Shown here: positions 27,540 to 36,240 of the stretch, in pieces
Position numbering within the stretch: position 1 is the stretch's first letter
Layout: each line of letters begins with the position of its first letter
DNA from: Cellvibrio sp. 79
GTDB lineage: Bacteria; Pseudomonadota; Gammaproteobacteria; Pseudomonadales; Cellvibrionaceae
Assembly: GCA_003056245.1 (NCBI GenBank)
Contig: MVDH01000001.1
Coordinates: 2,283,036 to 2,347,035, forward strand
DNA: 64,000 bases
Reading direction: 5' to 3'
The notes under the pieces: model-generated
Told to the model about the DNA's origin: nothing
The model's input: only the letters and a program-made list of their open reading frames with translations
Database searches by the model: none
Position numbers and translations under genes: made by a program

Positions 27540-28040
27540 TTAGCAAGTCCGTTCATTTACTTCATCAACGACCAAACGATTTTGTTCATCAAAAACCCAA
27601 ACCTCTTCGTAATCCACTTCAAACAAATGGCCATCCGGATCTTTAAAATATCCCGCAATTCCCCACGGAGTACGCGTTGCCGGTTTTACCAAAGTACCGC
27701 CCGCTTCCACTGCTTTGGCAAGGATTGCAGGTACTTCTTGCGGTGTTTTTGCCAAATATACAAAACCTACTCCATTAAAACCTGCTGGTTCTACAGTTTC
27801 AGCCAGCGAATCAGCCGCAAATGCGGCGCGTGATAACAGACATAACGCGTATCCACCCAAATCAAATTTCACAAATTCGTCGTGGCCAGTGGGGGACTTT
27901 TGCCATCCCAAGGCTTCGTAAAATTTTCTGGATCTACCGATATCATCCACTCCCAACAAGATAAGGTGCATACGCTGGCTGGGAGCAATAGCGGGAAATT
28001 CTGCGGTAGAAAATTGATGGCCTTTGGCTTTATCTAACAT
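27540..28040 (-). CDS. VOC/glyoxalase superfamily protein
   Basis: A 166-residue protein with the paired beta-alpha-beta-beta-beta modules of the vicinal-oxygen-chelate fold (MHLILLGVDDIGRSRKFYEALGW at about residue 24; WGIAGYFKDPDGHLFEVDYEE at about 125). The ligand His and Glu of the second module are visible in DGHLFEVDY. The substrate is unknown; likely a small metalloenzyme. Confidence 0.8.
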   Translation of the reverse strand: MLDKAKGHQFSTAEFPAIAPSQRMHLILLGVDDIGRSRKFYEALGWQKSPTGHDEFVKFDLGGYALCLLSRAAFAADSLAETVEPAGFNGVGFVYLAKTPQEVPAILAKAVEAGGTLVKPATRTPWGIAGYFKDPDGHLFEVDYEEVWVFDEQNRLVVDEVNERTC

Positions 28041-28240
28041 TGTGCGCCCTCTTTGATGTGGTCAGGTTTGTTTATAGTTTTTCGCAGTGTGGATTAACAA
28101 TCCGCCAGCAATTGTCAGTAGATATATGAATGTGATGGAAATCTCGTAGCAAACGATATCTTTAACAAGGCTCCTGTCGGGAAAATTGACGCCTAAAACA
28201 ACTCCGTTTTGCAAGCCCCTGAAAAGTCGATCAATTTCAT

Positions 28241-28257
28241 TTGGTCCAGTTTTTGCT
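28241..28257 (+). promoter_or_regulatory. sigma-54-like promoter of the second PEP-CTERM gene
   Basis: TTGGTCCAGTTTTTGCT has GG (28243-28244) and GC (28255-28256) at the required N10 spacing and a good -12 element TTGCT. A GACGCCTAAAAC motif lies about 40 bp upstream. Confidence 0.55.
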
Positions 28258-28322
28258 GCGGTAGAACCAGCGGGTTTCCGCCATAACGGACTCACTTTTT
28301 ATCAAATCAACCGGAGATGTTC

Positions 28323-28985
28323 ATGAAATCCATAAGAAATTTACTTGGTCTTGCAGCCTTGGCTCTGCTGCCGCTTCAGGCAAGTGCCACCATTATTATT
28401 GATAACTCAACCACCGGCCTTTACAACAATTTGGGCGATCTTGCCGCGATTGATGGTCCCGGCGGTTTTTTGCTGGGTGCTAATGTCAGCGAAGGTGACC
28501 CGAGCTATCAATTAGGTGGCGACCCAAATCTCCCCTTCACTGCAGCGTTCGGAACTAATTGGCTGGCAGGAAATTATGCAGGCGGCACCTGGTCAGCTAA
28601 CCCTGTTGCTATTCCTTCCGCGTGGGCAGTCAATAGCGAAGCCGCGATTGTTTACGATTTTAATTTGGCACTCGCTTCCAGCTTGCATATCGATGTAGGT
28701 GTTGATAATGGTTTGCTAGTCTGGTTAAACGGCAACTTCTTATTTGGCGCTACTGCCGGTGGCGGAGCCAATATCAACGAATACGATATTGATGTTGCAT
28801 CATTGGGCGCGGGTTCTCACTCGCTGCAAATTTTGTTAGCCGATCACGGTGGTGCTACCGGTTATGCAATTTCCGTCGATGCAAATGCGTTGCCGGTATC
28901 GGTACCTGAACCAACCGGTTTGTTATTGCTGGTGAGTTCTCTGCTCGGTTTGGGATTTGTTCGTTACAACAAAAAACGCGCTTAA
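28323..28985 (+). CDS. PEP-CTERM sorting domain protein
   Basis: A 220-residue exported protein: signal peptide ending QASA, a beta-rich body resembling jelly-roll surface domains (IDVGVDNGLLVWLNGNFL, SLQILLADHGGATGY), and a C-terminal VPEPTGLLLLVSSLLGLGFVRY plus KKR sorting signal. ATG 28323 follows GGAG by 6 nt; the ATG at 28317 lies too close to it. Together with 24527-25105 it shows that the genome must encode an exosortase elsewhere. A terminator follows. Confidence 0.88.
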   Translation: MKSIRNLLGLAALALLPLQASATIIIDNSTTGLYNNLGDLAAIDGPGGFLLGANVSEGDPSYQLGGDPNLPFTAAFGTNWLAGNYAGGTWSANPVAIPSAWAVNSEAAIVYDFNLALASSLHIDVGVDNGLLVWLNGNFLFGATAGGGANINEYDIDVASLGAGSHSLQILLADHGGATGYAISVDANALPVSVPEPTGLLLLVSSLLGLGFVRYNKKRA

Positions 28986-29010
28986 TCACCCGCTATTTTT
29001 AGTGTTAAAA

Positions 29011-29044
29011 AAAGCAATGCAGTTTATCTGCATTGCTATTTTTA
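29011..29044. terminator. bidirectional terminator between the PEP-CTERM gene and cel45
   Basis: 10-bp arms AGCAATGCAG (29013-29022) and CTGCATTGCT (29028-29037), TTTAT loop, flanked by A-run and T-run. Confidence 0.9.
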
Positions 29045-29066
29045 CATCACTTCAACGAATTATTAT

Positions 29067-30710
29067 TTAATTACAACTCGTTTTAATATCGTTTAACGGC
29101 CCGCGATTCATTCCCGAACGGGACGTTAACTCTGCCGGGCAAGCAACTTCTTTATATTTCAGCGCAGGATTATCCGCTGCTTCAAACCAGTTGGCGTACC
29201 AGGTACAGGCTTGTTGCAACTCGGTTAATCCACGCGAACCAAATACACTATTACAACGGCTGGTCAAACAACTTTTGTATTGCGCCAAACTCGCGTTGTA
29301 GCCCAATTCCTGTTTACATGCAGCGAGGAAACCACCGTACTGCGCGCCCAACTCAGAATTGGAAACACCCCATTGCGCAGAGCACGCGTTGAAAGCACCA
29401 ACGCCACCGCCGGGAACGAGAATATCGAATTGACCACCACCAACGTCATAACCAATATTAGTTGCCTGAACGATCATTACTTTTCCAGCGAGCGCCGACG
29501 ACCCCGGATCACCCGGTGAGTTGTGGGATTGGCCAGTAAATTCCAATTGGTAGCAACGGCCGCACACATCGCCACTTGCGGTAGCCGCGTAACCGTAAGC
29601 CAATTTATCGCTTACTGCGAACGGCGCCATGCCCCAACACATATGTGCACTGCCGCCACCATTACCGCACGCGCTGCCGGCATTCACATCAGTCAAACGC
29701 GAATTGTTACTACCGCACGCCGGTAATGCATTAACCACGGAAGGAACGTTCGCTGTCCAACTGCAATGCGCTTTACAACAATCCCAATAACGTGTTGCGT
29801 AGCCATTACAGGTTGCGCCCAATACCACGCTGCTCGTCGAGGAATTATTTTGTGATGAACGCGAACTCGACGATGGTATTGTGACAACACTGCTTGATGA
29901 AGAACTGCGACTGATAACGCTCGCACTGGATGAAGCGCCGGTAGTAACAATTCCATAAGGTGACGGTTGCGCGCTACAGGTTGATCGCGCCACACAACTT
30001 TTTCCATTTTCATAACCCCAACCGCTAGTGGTGTTCGCACACAATGGCGTAACCGTTCCATACCAGTTACATGCTTGTCCGCCAACAGTTATCGAACTGG
30101 ATGACGATGAGCGCACAGATGAAGCAGGAATGCTGGAGGATACCCGCGATGAAGAAACTGGCACTACTGAAGAGCTGGGACGCGATGAACTGGAAATCGC
30201 CACGCTTGATGGAGCAACACTCGATGGAGCAACACTGGAAGTCACCACCGAATTGCATACTGCGCCGGTAATCGCAGGCACTTGTGCTTTACTCGCACCA
30301 TTATTTCCCTGGATACCAAATTCAATACTCGAATTAACGGCGATATTACCATTCCAGTTTAACGGCGTTGCCGTGTAAGGATTGGAACCCGCGACCGTTG
30401 CATTCCAGCTGCTGGTTACGCGTGAGCCGTCGCTGTAATTCCAACCAATGTTCCAACCGGAAATATTACTGGTGCCATTATTAGTAATGCGAATTGTTGC
30501 GGTAAAACCACTGCCCCAATCATTAGCAACGATGTATTCACATTTTGCAGCTTGTGCATGACCGGCTTGCATTGCCGCTAACAGTAAGCTCGCGCTAACT
30601 ATATTTTTTTTGATGGCCAATTTTTTAATGGGCAGGTGTTTTATAACGATTTTTTTTACGGTCGTATTTTTAAACATGACCGTTTTTTTCAAAGCCGAGA
30701 GTAGTTTCAT
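29067..30710 (-). CDS. cel45A: secreted endoglucanase, CBM2-CBM10-GH45
   Basis: A 547-residue modular cellulase: long basic N-terminal signal region (hydrophobic core at about residues 37-50, cleavage near HAQA), CBM2 (about 56-152), serine linker (153-208), CBM10 (about 213-246), second serine linker, and a GH45 catalytic domain (about 300-545). The GH45 signature ATRYWDCC contains the catalytic Asp310. The architecture equals that of Cellvibrio japonicus Cel45A. ATG 30710 has GGAGG upstream. The n-region is unusually long (about 36 residues, many Lys), so an internal start at MFKN is possible. Confidence 0.93.
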   Translation of the reverse strand: MKLLSALKKTVMFKNTTVKKIVIKHLPIKKLAIKKNIVSASLLLAAMQAGHAQAAKCEYIVANDWGSGFTATIRITNNGTSNISGWNIGWNYSDGSRVTSSWNATVAGSNPYTATPLNWNGNIAVNSSIEFGIQGNNGASKAQVPAITGAVCNSVVTSSVAPSSVAPSSVAISSSSRPSSSVVPVSSSRVSSSIPASSVRSSSSSSITVGGQACNWYGTVTPLCANTTSGWGYENGKSCVARSTCSAQPSPYGIVTTGASSSASVISRSSSSSSVVTIPSSSSRSSQNNSSTSSVVLGATCNGYATRYWDCCKAHCSWTANVPSVVNALPACGSNNSRLTDVNAGSACGNGGGSAHMCWGMAPFAVSDKLAYGYAATASGDVCGRCYQLEFTGQSHNSPGDPGSSALAGKVMIVQATNIGYDVGGGQFDILVPGGGVGAFNACSAQWGVSNSELGAQYGGFLAACKQELGYNASLAQYKSCLTSRCNSVFGSRGLTELQQACTWYANWFEAADNPALKYKEVACPAELTSRSGMNRGPLNDIKTSCN

Positions 30711-31075
30711 TGATCGTTCCTCCGGGAGTAACAAAAAAACAATAAGCAGCAACGCCAACCACTGATCGCAGTTAGTGTTGCAATGATGTGAGGAATTTCC
30801 CGGGAAACTCCGGACAACGAAAACGGATACAACCGGGAAGCACCAAAGGCTGATAACAACTGGAGAGATTTTTTTGAATCTTATTTTTGTAGCGGTAAGA
30901 CTAGCGCAGCAATATCGATTTACAAAGCCGGGTTTACCAATCTGTGACTGGATTAACCCGAATCTGTCGCCGGAAAAACTATCGATAAAAAAACGGCAAC
31001 CGAAGCTGCCGTTTTATTTCATCAATAATTTAATTTTCAAACTTTCAATAAAATTACTAGTCAATCAAAAAAATG
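30711..31075 (-). other. intergenic region between LPMO and cel45 with LPMO terminator
   Basis: Contains a terminator hairpin AAAACGGCA (30990-30998) / TGCCGTTTT (31007-31015) that on the minus strand continues into a T-run (TTTTTATC), placed 60-90 nt after the LPMO stop. The remaining 270 bp should hold the cel45 promoter; no operator was recognised. Confidence 0.6.
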
Positions 31076-32239
31076 CTACTGGCAACTGCGAACCAACGCC
31101 CAGGCATTCGTCCATGCCCAACCGACACCGGGCTCATAAGGTCCACCCACAGTGCACCAGCCGCTAACCGTGCAACGATACTCGCTGCCGCTATTGCGTA
31201 CTAACGCGCCGTTTGCATAAGTAGCGCCATTAACAAAAGCGGGAGAGGTACAACTACCGGTTGATACCGATGAACTGGAACTACTAACTACTACCGAAGA
31301 ACTGCGCGATGACGATGATACTGTCACCGAAGAAGTACCACCGGAACCATTGCAATCCCCTAAATCCAGCCAGTAATTATATTGGCCAGAGGTGAGTTCA
31401 GGATTATTACCTTGCGTCCAGTAATTCGCTTGGTAACGCTTGTTGTTGTACTTCACTTGTTGCGGTTTGTTATACACAGTACCCGCATCCCAAGTCGGCA
31501 ATGCAGCACAGGTATCACTGCCAATACTACTGCTGCTCGACGAGCTTGATGAAGGCCGCACACTGGAACTTGACGATGCAGAACTAACAGGACCATCGCC
31601 ATACACCACATCGATACATTGATAAAAGCCTTCCGGTGCATCGGCATAATCCCGTTGCCAGATACTGTAAACAACATGTCGCCCTGAACGTGGCGGTAAA
31701 TTTACCTGATGCCGTGAAACCGCTTCCTGCCCGGTTGGTGATGATTGATGAATTTGTTCCAGGTCAGACCAGCGTAATGGCTGGTTGGGGTTGTAACCCT
31801 GTTTGGTGATGTAATAACGAAAATACATGCTGCGATGTTGCGCGGTGTTGGTCCATACAAATTCGCGCAATCCGGCTTGCACTTGTGTTGCAGGCCAATC
31901 GCTGCGGGCGAGGTCCAGGCCGCCATAACCACCTACGCCAGCACTACATAACTTACCGTCGGGAATAACAGATTGATGATTGTCGCGCACTCCTCCAATC
32001 GCAATACTTTGCGGAGCATAGAACCCTACATTTCCTGCCGCTTTTGCAGCGATACAGGCAGGGAGAGTCGGATTTTCAATATTATTTTCCTTACACACTA
32101 TCACTCTCGCCTTGGGTGAGGACACGTAGCCATGGGCGCTTACGTCAACTGCGCTGAACAATGCAGTCGCTGCAACAACAGCAGAAAAACCAATACCTCT
32201 AACACGGGAAATCGCGGAACGCTTATGGATAATTTGCAC
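31076..32239 (-). CDS. lytic polysaccharide monooxygenase AA10-CBM5-CBM73
   Basis: A 387-residue secreted copper monooxygenase. After the signal peptide (cleavage at VSA/HGYV) the mature N-terminal His36 and His135 (NTAQHRSM) form the histidine brace. AA10 spans about 36-213, then a serine linker, CBM5 (about 245-296), a second serine linker and a C-terminal CBM73 (about 330-387). This is the layout of the chitin-active Cellvibrio japonicus LPMO10A. The start is GTG 32239 or GTG 32245 downstream of AAGGAG; the frame open to 32326 has no support. Likely acts on chitin. Confidence 0.92.
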   Translation of the reverse strand: MQIIHKRSAISRVRGIGFSAVVAATALFSAVDVSAHGYVSSPKARVIVCKENNIENPTLPACIAAKAAGNVGFYAPQSIAIGGVRDNHQSVIPDGKLCSAGVGGYGGLDLARSDWPATQVQAGLREFVWTNTAQHRSMYFRYYITKQGYNPNQPLRWSDLEQIHQSSPTGQEAVSRHQVNLPPRSGRHVVYSIWQRDYADAPEGFYQCIDVVYGDGPVSSASSSSSVRPSSSSSSSSSIGSDTCAALPTWDAGTVYNKPQQVKYNNKRYQANYWTQGNNPELTSGQYNYWLDLGDCNGSGGTSSVTVSSSSRSSSVVVSSSSSSVSTGSCTSPAFVNGATYANGALVRNSGSEYRCTVSGWCTVGGPYEPGVGWAWTNAWALVRSCQ

Positions 32240-32464
32240 TTTCACTTTCTCCTTAAATCGGCAACAAGCAATGCTTGTAGCTCTCGTTAGTTGGATAGCG
32301 TTTCCTGCTACCAACAAACCAGCCATCGCGGTTTATAGCAGGCAAAAAAATCCTAGAACCCTGCGCGATGAAAGGCGAGTACGAGTTTTGGTTTAAGGGT
32401 TCGACTTTGGGAGCGAGCGTCCCGCTTTATGCTGAACGTCGGATGAGAATGTACGGCTTTATAT

Positions 32465-32935
32465 TTAGGCGACAATCTGCCGAGCAGAAGCAAATTTTTC
32501 CAGAAAGATAACTTTTGTTTTTCCTAAGTGCGCTTCTTTATATTCGATATAACCATGCCTTTTATAAAACGCAATATTTTTAACACTCTGTGCTCCGGTA
32601 AATAGCTCAAAGCGTTTCGCATTGGAAAAAACAGATTCCAACGCATACAAAATCCTTGAACCTATTCCCTGCCCCCACAAATCCGGCCGCACAATGATGC
32701 GGCCAATAAGCGCAGTGCCGTTTTCCAGCTTTACCTGTCCACTACCAACAAGCTCACCATTATGCACAACTTTTAAAATCTCTTTTACATCAAACTCCGT
32801 ACGCAGTTGTTCCAACGCTTGAGTTAAGGGTGGAATAGAAAAATCATTATTTAATTCTGCTTCTGAATAATAAGCCTGCTTTTGCAATGCAAGAATTTGT
32901 TCAGCGTCAGGCAATGAAGCCTTTAGAATTTCCAT
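32465..32935 (-). CDS. GNAT family N-acetyltransferase
   Basis: A 156-residue GNAT with the acetyl-CoA loop RPDLWGQGIGSRIL (Q/RxxGxG) at about residue 83 and the C-terminal FYKRHGY typical of the fold. The substrate is unknown. It follows the next GNAT gene by 5 nt and is probably co-transcribed with it. Confidence 0.85.
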   Translation of the reverse strand: MEILKASLPDAEQILALQKQAYYSEAELNNDFSIPPLTQALEQLRTEFDVKEILKVVHNGELVGSGQVKLENGTALIGRIIVRPDLWGQGIGSRILYALESVFSNAKRFELFTGAQSVKNIAFYKRHGYIEYKEAHLGKTKVIFLEKFASARQIVA

Positions 32936-32940
32936 TACAT

Positions 32941-33435
32941 TTATTCCTTATTGGGTTCCAGCACATAAACGGTTGCATCTTCTTCAGAATGAGGTAGCTG
33001 TCGCGATACAGCTAGCTGGGGAAGCATAAACAATTTATTCCAATAGTTTTCTGCGTCATGGGCCGCATCAAAAATAACAACAGTCCATGCCCGGCTACGC
33101 TCAGCAAGAAAGTGTAACGCTACTTTTGAAGCAACTCCCATCCGCCGATATCGCTTTAAAATAAATAAATCGGCCAACTCCTGGGCACCATCCACTACAT
33201 CGGATGGTGATATAAATGCGAACCCGGCAATTTGCCCATTAACACGAATTAGATGTGCGCCCCAGTCAGGCTCACTCCAATAGCAAGAAAGATATTCTTC
33301 GGAGTAGGAAAAAATTCCGCCTTCTTCGACATCACAGGCATCTTCGATCGAAGTGTCGTAAAAATATAATTGCAAGAGGTTAGTAATTGTCTGTTTATGT
33401 GCAGGATTGGTATCGCAGATTTCTATATTTATCAT
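32941..33435 (-). CDS. GNAT family N-acetyltransferase
   Basis: A 164-residue GNAT with the acetyl-CoA-binding segment RYRRMGVASKVALHFL at about residue 95 and ENYWNKLFM near the end. First gene of a two-gene GNAT operon. The substrate is unknown. Confidence 0.82.
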   Translation of the reverse strand: MINIEICDTNPAHKQTITNLLQLYFYDTSIEDACDVEEGGIFSYSEEYLSCYWSEPDWGAHLIRVNGQIAGFAFISPSDVVDGAQELADLFILKRYRRMGVASKVALHFLAERSRAWTVVIFDAAHDAENYWNKLFMLPQLAVSRQLPHSEEDATVYVLEPNKE

Positions 33436-33476
33436 TTCCTTATTTTAACCCCCAGTTTAATTCTCTAACTTACACA

Positions 33477-33791
33477 TTAACTCTGCGCCACCATCAACTC
33501 TTTAACAATCGCATTACACGCCTGATTAGAAACCTGAATTTTCAACAGCTCCATCCCAGTAAAATAAAATATAAAACAATTTTTCTTATCAGAACCACCA
33601 ACCAAACGTTTTATATCTACCGCACTTACCACCTGATAATCATATTCTGCATCCGGTGAATTTTTGGCGATATTAAGTTTTACATAACCCTTGCCAATCG
33701 CCTCCACACTTTCAACACTTTCCGGCATCCGGCCAGCAAAGGCCGAACTGGAAAAGATGAGCACTGACAGTAAAACAATAATCTTTTTCAT
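33477..33791 (-). CDS. small exported hypothetical protein
   Basis: A 104-residue protein starting MKKIIVLLSVLIFSSSAFAG, a clear signal peptide, with GGAG before ATG 33791. The mature part (about 84 residues) has two cysteines that could form a disulfide. I do not recognise a family. Confidence 0.6.
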   Translation of the reverse strand: MKKIIVLLSVLIFSSSAFAGRMPESVESVEAIGKGYVKLNIAKNSPDAEYDYQVVSAVDIKRLVGGSDKKNCFIFYFTGMELLKIQVSNQACNAIVKELMVAQS

Positions 33792-33836
33792 AACTAACTC
33801 CAAAAGTGAGGAAAGTTGGGCTAGTTACGACCCACC

Positions 33837-34874
33837 TTATAATTGAATTAATTTTTGTTGCCTCGCGCTCTCTTCTGCGGCGAGCAATATTTCTACACCC
33901 AATAAAGATTGCTGTGGCAAAAATGCCAGCGGCGCTTGGCCGGTTATTACATCAACAATATTTTGATAGTAATGTTCGTAATAACCACGTTGCCCCGGAA
34001 CAGTCCGGCGAGTTGCTTCGCCATTGTTATGGGTATGCAGCACACCATAATTGTCTTCTCCAGGTTGCGCCCAACCCGGTGCACCGGGAATCAGGCCGCG
34101 CATCATTTGGCTTTCCTGTACATCTTGTCCAAATTTCAGAAACGATCCTTTATCACCATGAATAGCAACCGTTGCGCCTTTTTCACTGACGTAAGTGCTG
34201 GAGCGCAAAATTACGCGCATATCGTCATAGTAAAAAACAGTATTGAAATAATCGGTAGAACCTTCGGCTCGACGCAGGCTGCGCATATCAGCGTAAACCG
34301 CGTTAGGTTTGCCAAATAAACACAACATGGAATCCACCATATGAATTCCCAAATCAAACCAGGTACCGGAACCGGGTAAATTATCTTCCTTCCATTTTTT
34401 GTGGGTGACATTGGTTCGATAGCGGTCGTAATGCCATTCCACTTCAACAATTCGCCCCAATTCACCTGATTGGATAACCTGCTGCGCATCCAGATAATCA
34501 CTTTCCAGTCGCTTGTTTTGAAATACAGAAAGAACCAGATTTTTTTGTTGCGCTAACGCAATTAATTCCCTGCCTTCATCCAGGCTTAAGGTAAACGGCT
34601 TTTCCACAACAACATGCTTACCTGCCAGCAACGCTGCTTTGGTCATAGGGTAATGATGTTCATTGGGTGTATTTACAACAACCAGCTGAATATCCGGATT
34701 GGCAATTAATTCGTCAAAGCTTTTTACGATATTTAACTGCGGATAATCAGCCAATGCAGTGGGTTCATTGCGTTGCAAAACACTGTGTAATGTCAAACAC
34801 GGTTCAGCAGTAATGAGCGGGGCATGGAATACTTTGCCGGACATACCGTAAGAACAAAGGGCAACATTTAACAT
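33837..34874 (-). CDS. Gfo/Idh/MocA family oxidoreductase
   Basis: A 345-residue NAD(P)-dependent sugar-type dehydrogenase. The N-terminal Rossmann start is ALCSYGMSGKVFHAPL, the family hallmark EKPF follows (HVVVEKPFTLS), and the catalytic region is GIHMVDSML. It is closest in feel to the YdgJ/YvaA group (scyllo-inositol or related dehydrogenases). ATG 34874 follows GGGAGAG; the gene begins 17 nt after the DUF4442 stop. Confidence 0.87.
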   Translation of the reverse strand: MLNVALCSYGMSGKVFHAPLITAEPCLTLHSVLQRNEPTALADYPQLNIVKSFDELIANPDIQLVVVNTPNEHHYPMTKAALLAGKHVVVEKPFTLSLDEGRELIALAQQKNLVLSVFQNKRLESDYLDAQQVIQSGELGRIVEVEWHYDRYRTNVTHKKWKEDNLPGSGTWFDLGIHMVDSMLCLFGKPNAVYADMRSLRRAEGSTDYFNTVFYYDDMRVILRSSTYVSEKGATVAIHGDKGSFLKFGQDVQESQMMRGLIPGAPGWAQPGEDNYGVLHTHNNGEATRRTVPGQRGYYEHYYQNIVDVITGQAPLAFLPQQSLLGVEILLAAEESARQQKLIQL

Positions 34875-34891
34875 GGTGATGATCTCTCCCA

Positions 34892-35392
34892 TTAAGTATT
34901 TTTTAATTCGTCCGGTTCAATTAATTCCGGGTCGTCACTGCTGCGGGCCCGCGGTTTTAATTTGATATACACACGGCGTTTTACCCGGGCGACCAATTGA
35001 TCGTTGTTATCTTTAATTTCTACCAAAAATTCAGGCACATATTTTTCACCATTGGCAGTTTTTGCACGAATCTCGGCGAGGATTTCATCGGTAATTTTAA
35101 AATGGGCGTGGACATGGGTTTTGCCCGGCGATATGTAATCTATTTCCGCATGCTTATCCCATACAAAATAATCGCGACCGAGATTGGTCATTATCATCAA
35201 CATAAACCAGGGATCAGTCATGGACATTAAACTGCCGCCGTATTGGGTACCAACGTAATTTTTATTGTACCAACGGAGCTTTAAGGTTACGCGCGTTTCT
35301 GTGTAATCTGCCGCGAGATGCGTAACCTTAATGCCTGAAAAGAAAAGTGGCGGCCAGAAATTGACGATGGCTTTGAATAATCCGGCTTTCAT
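34892..35392 (-). CDS. DUF4442 hotdog-fold protein
   Basis: A 166-residue protein with the DUF4442 thioesterase-like core (YVGTQYGGSLMSMTDPWFMLMI). Family members resemble acyl-CoA thioesterases but have no settled role. GGAG lies before ATG 35392. It probably shares a transcript with the downstream oxidoreductase. Confidence 0.78.
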   Translation of the reverse strand: MKAGLFKAIVNFWPPLFFSGIKVTHLAADYTETRVTLKLRWYNKNYVGTQYGGSLMSMTDPWFMLMIMTNLGRDYFVWDKHAEIDYISPGKTHVHAHFKITDEILAEIRAKTANGEKYVPEFLVEIKDNNDQLVARVKRRVYIKLKPRARSSDDPELIEPDELKNT

Positions 35393-35442
35393 AATTTCTC
35401 CTGAATAAATAGCGCTTAAGGAAATTACTAATTACTTTCTGT

Positions 35443-36240
35443 TTATATCACGCGTTTGCGCGGGATGATTACCACTCCATCTTCACGACATTCCACGTAA
35501 GCACTAATCCCATAGACTTGTTGCAAATTTTCGGTGGTGAGCACATTAACCGGTTGGCCATCTGCAACGATTTTGCCGTGGTGAATCAATACCAGGCGCG
35601 AACAAAAGCGCGCCGCCAAACTTAAATCGTGCAACGCTGCAAAAACTGCCGCTCCTTGCTGTGCATGCTCCGCCAATAATTCCATCATATGCAATTGGTG
35701 GTAAGGATCGAGTGCGGCGATAGGTTCGTCAGCCAGAATAATTTCCGGCTCGCCGGCGAATACGCGCGCGAGCAAACTGCGCTGCAATTCACCGCCGGAC
35801 AGTGTAGTCACAATTCGATGACGGAAATCGGTCAAATCAGTAATTTGCAATGCACGTTCGATCGCTTGTGCATCACGTTCAGATTTTCTGCCCATAGGGG
35901 TATGCCAGGGAGCGCGCCCCAAACCAACCAGATGTTCAACTTGCAGCGGCCATGCAGGCGTTTCCTGCTGTGGTAAATAAGCCAACAATTGTGCGCGCTC
36001 GCGATCCGGCAACTGCTGCAATAAAACATCAGGGTGTTTGTTATTACCAAGAGTCACCTGCCCCTCATCCGCTTTATGCAATCCCGCAAGGACACGTAGC
36101 AGCGAACTTTTACCAGCACCATTAGGACCAATTAATCCCACAAATTCGCCGGGCAGCAATTGCACATCAACATTATCGATAATTCGATTGTTATCGCGAA
36201 TGACAGAAATATTCCGAGCAATAAGCGTTGTTGTCATCAT
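35443..36240 (-). CDS. ABC importer ATP-binding protein (BtuD/FepC-like)
   Basis: A 265-residue ATPase of the cobalamin/siderophore/heme importer class: Walker A GPNGAGKS, signature TLSGGELQR, Walker B EIILADEP, His-loop ALHDLS. ATG 36240 overlaps the permease stop by 4 bp (ATGA). Third gene of a binding protein-permease-ATPase operon. Confidence 0.88.
   Translation of the reverse strand: MMTTTLIARNISVIRDNNRIIDNVDVQLLPGEFVGLIGPNGAGKSSLLRVLAGLHKADEGQVTLGNNKHPDVLLQQLPDRERAQLLAYLPQQETPAWPLQVEHLVGLGRAPWHTPMGRKSERDAQAIERALQITDLTDFRHRIVTTLSGGELQRSLLARVFAGEPEIILADEPIAALDPYHQLHMMELLAEHAQQGAAVFAALHDLSLAARFCSRLVLIHHGKIVADGQPVNVLTTENLQQVYGISAYVECREDGVVIIPRKRVI

Noticed and set aside
28062..28295. Minus-strand 77-codon ORF
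   Set aside because: It overlaps the sigma-54-like promoter and leader of the PEP-CTERM gene and lacks a ribosome binding site.
30028..30378. Plus-strand acidic ORF
   Set aside because: Antisense shadow of the Cel45 serine linkers and CBM2.
30874..31167. Plus-strand 97-codon ORF
   Set aside because: It crosses the LPMO terminator and the LPMO 3' end in the opposite strand; no start signal.
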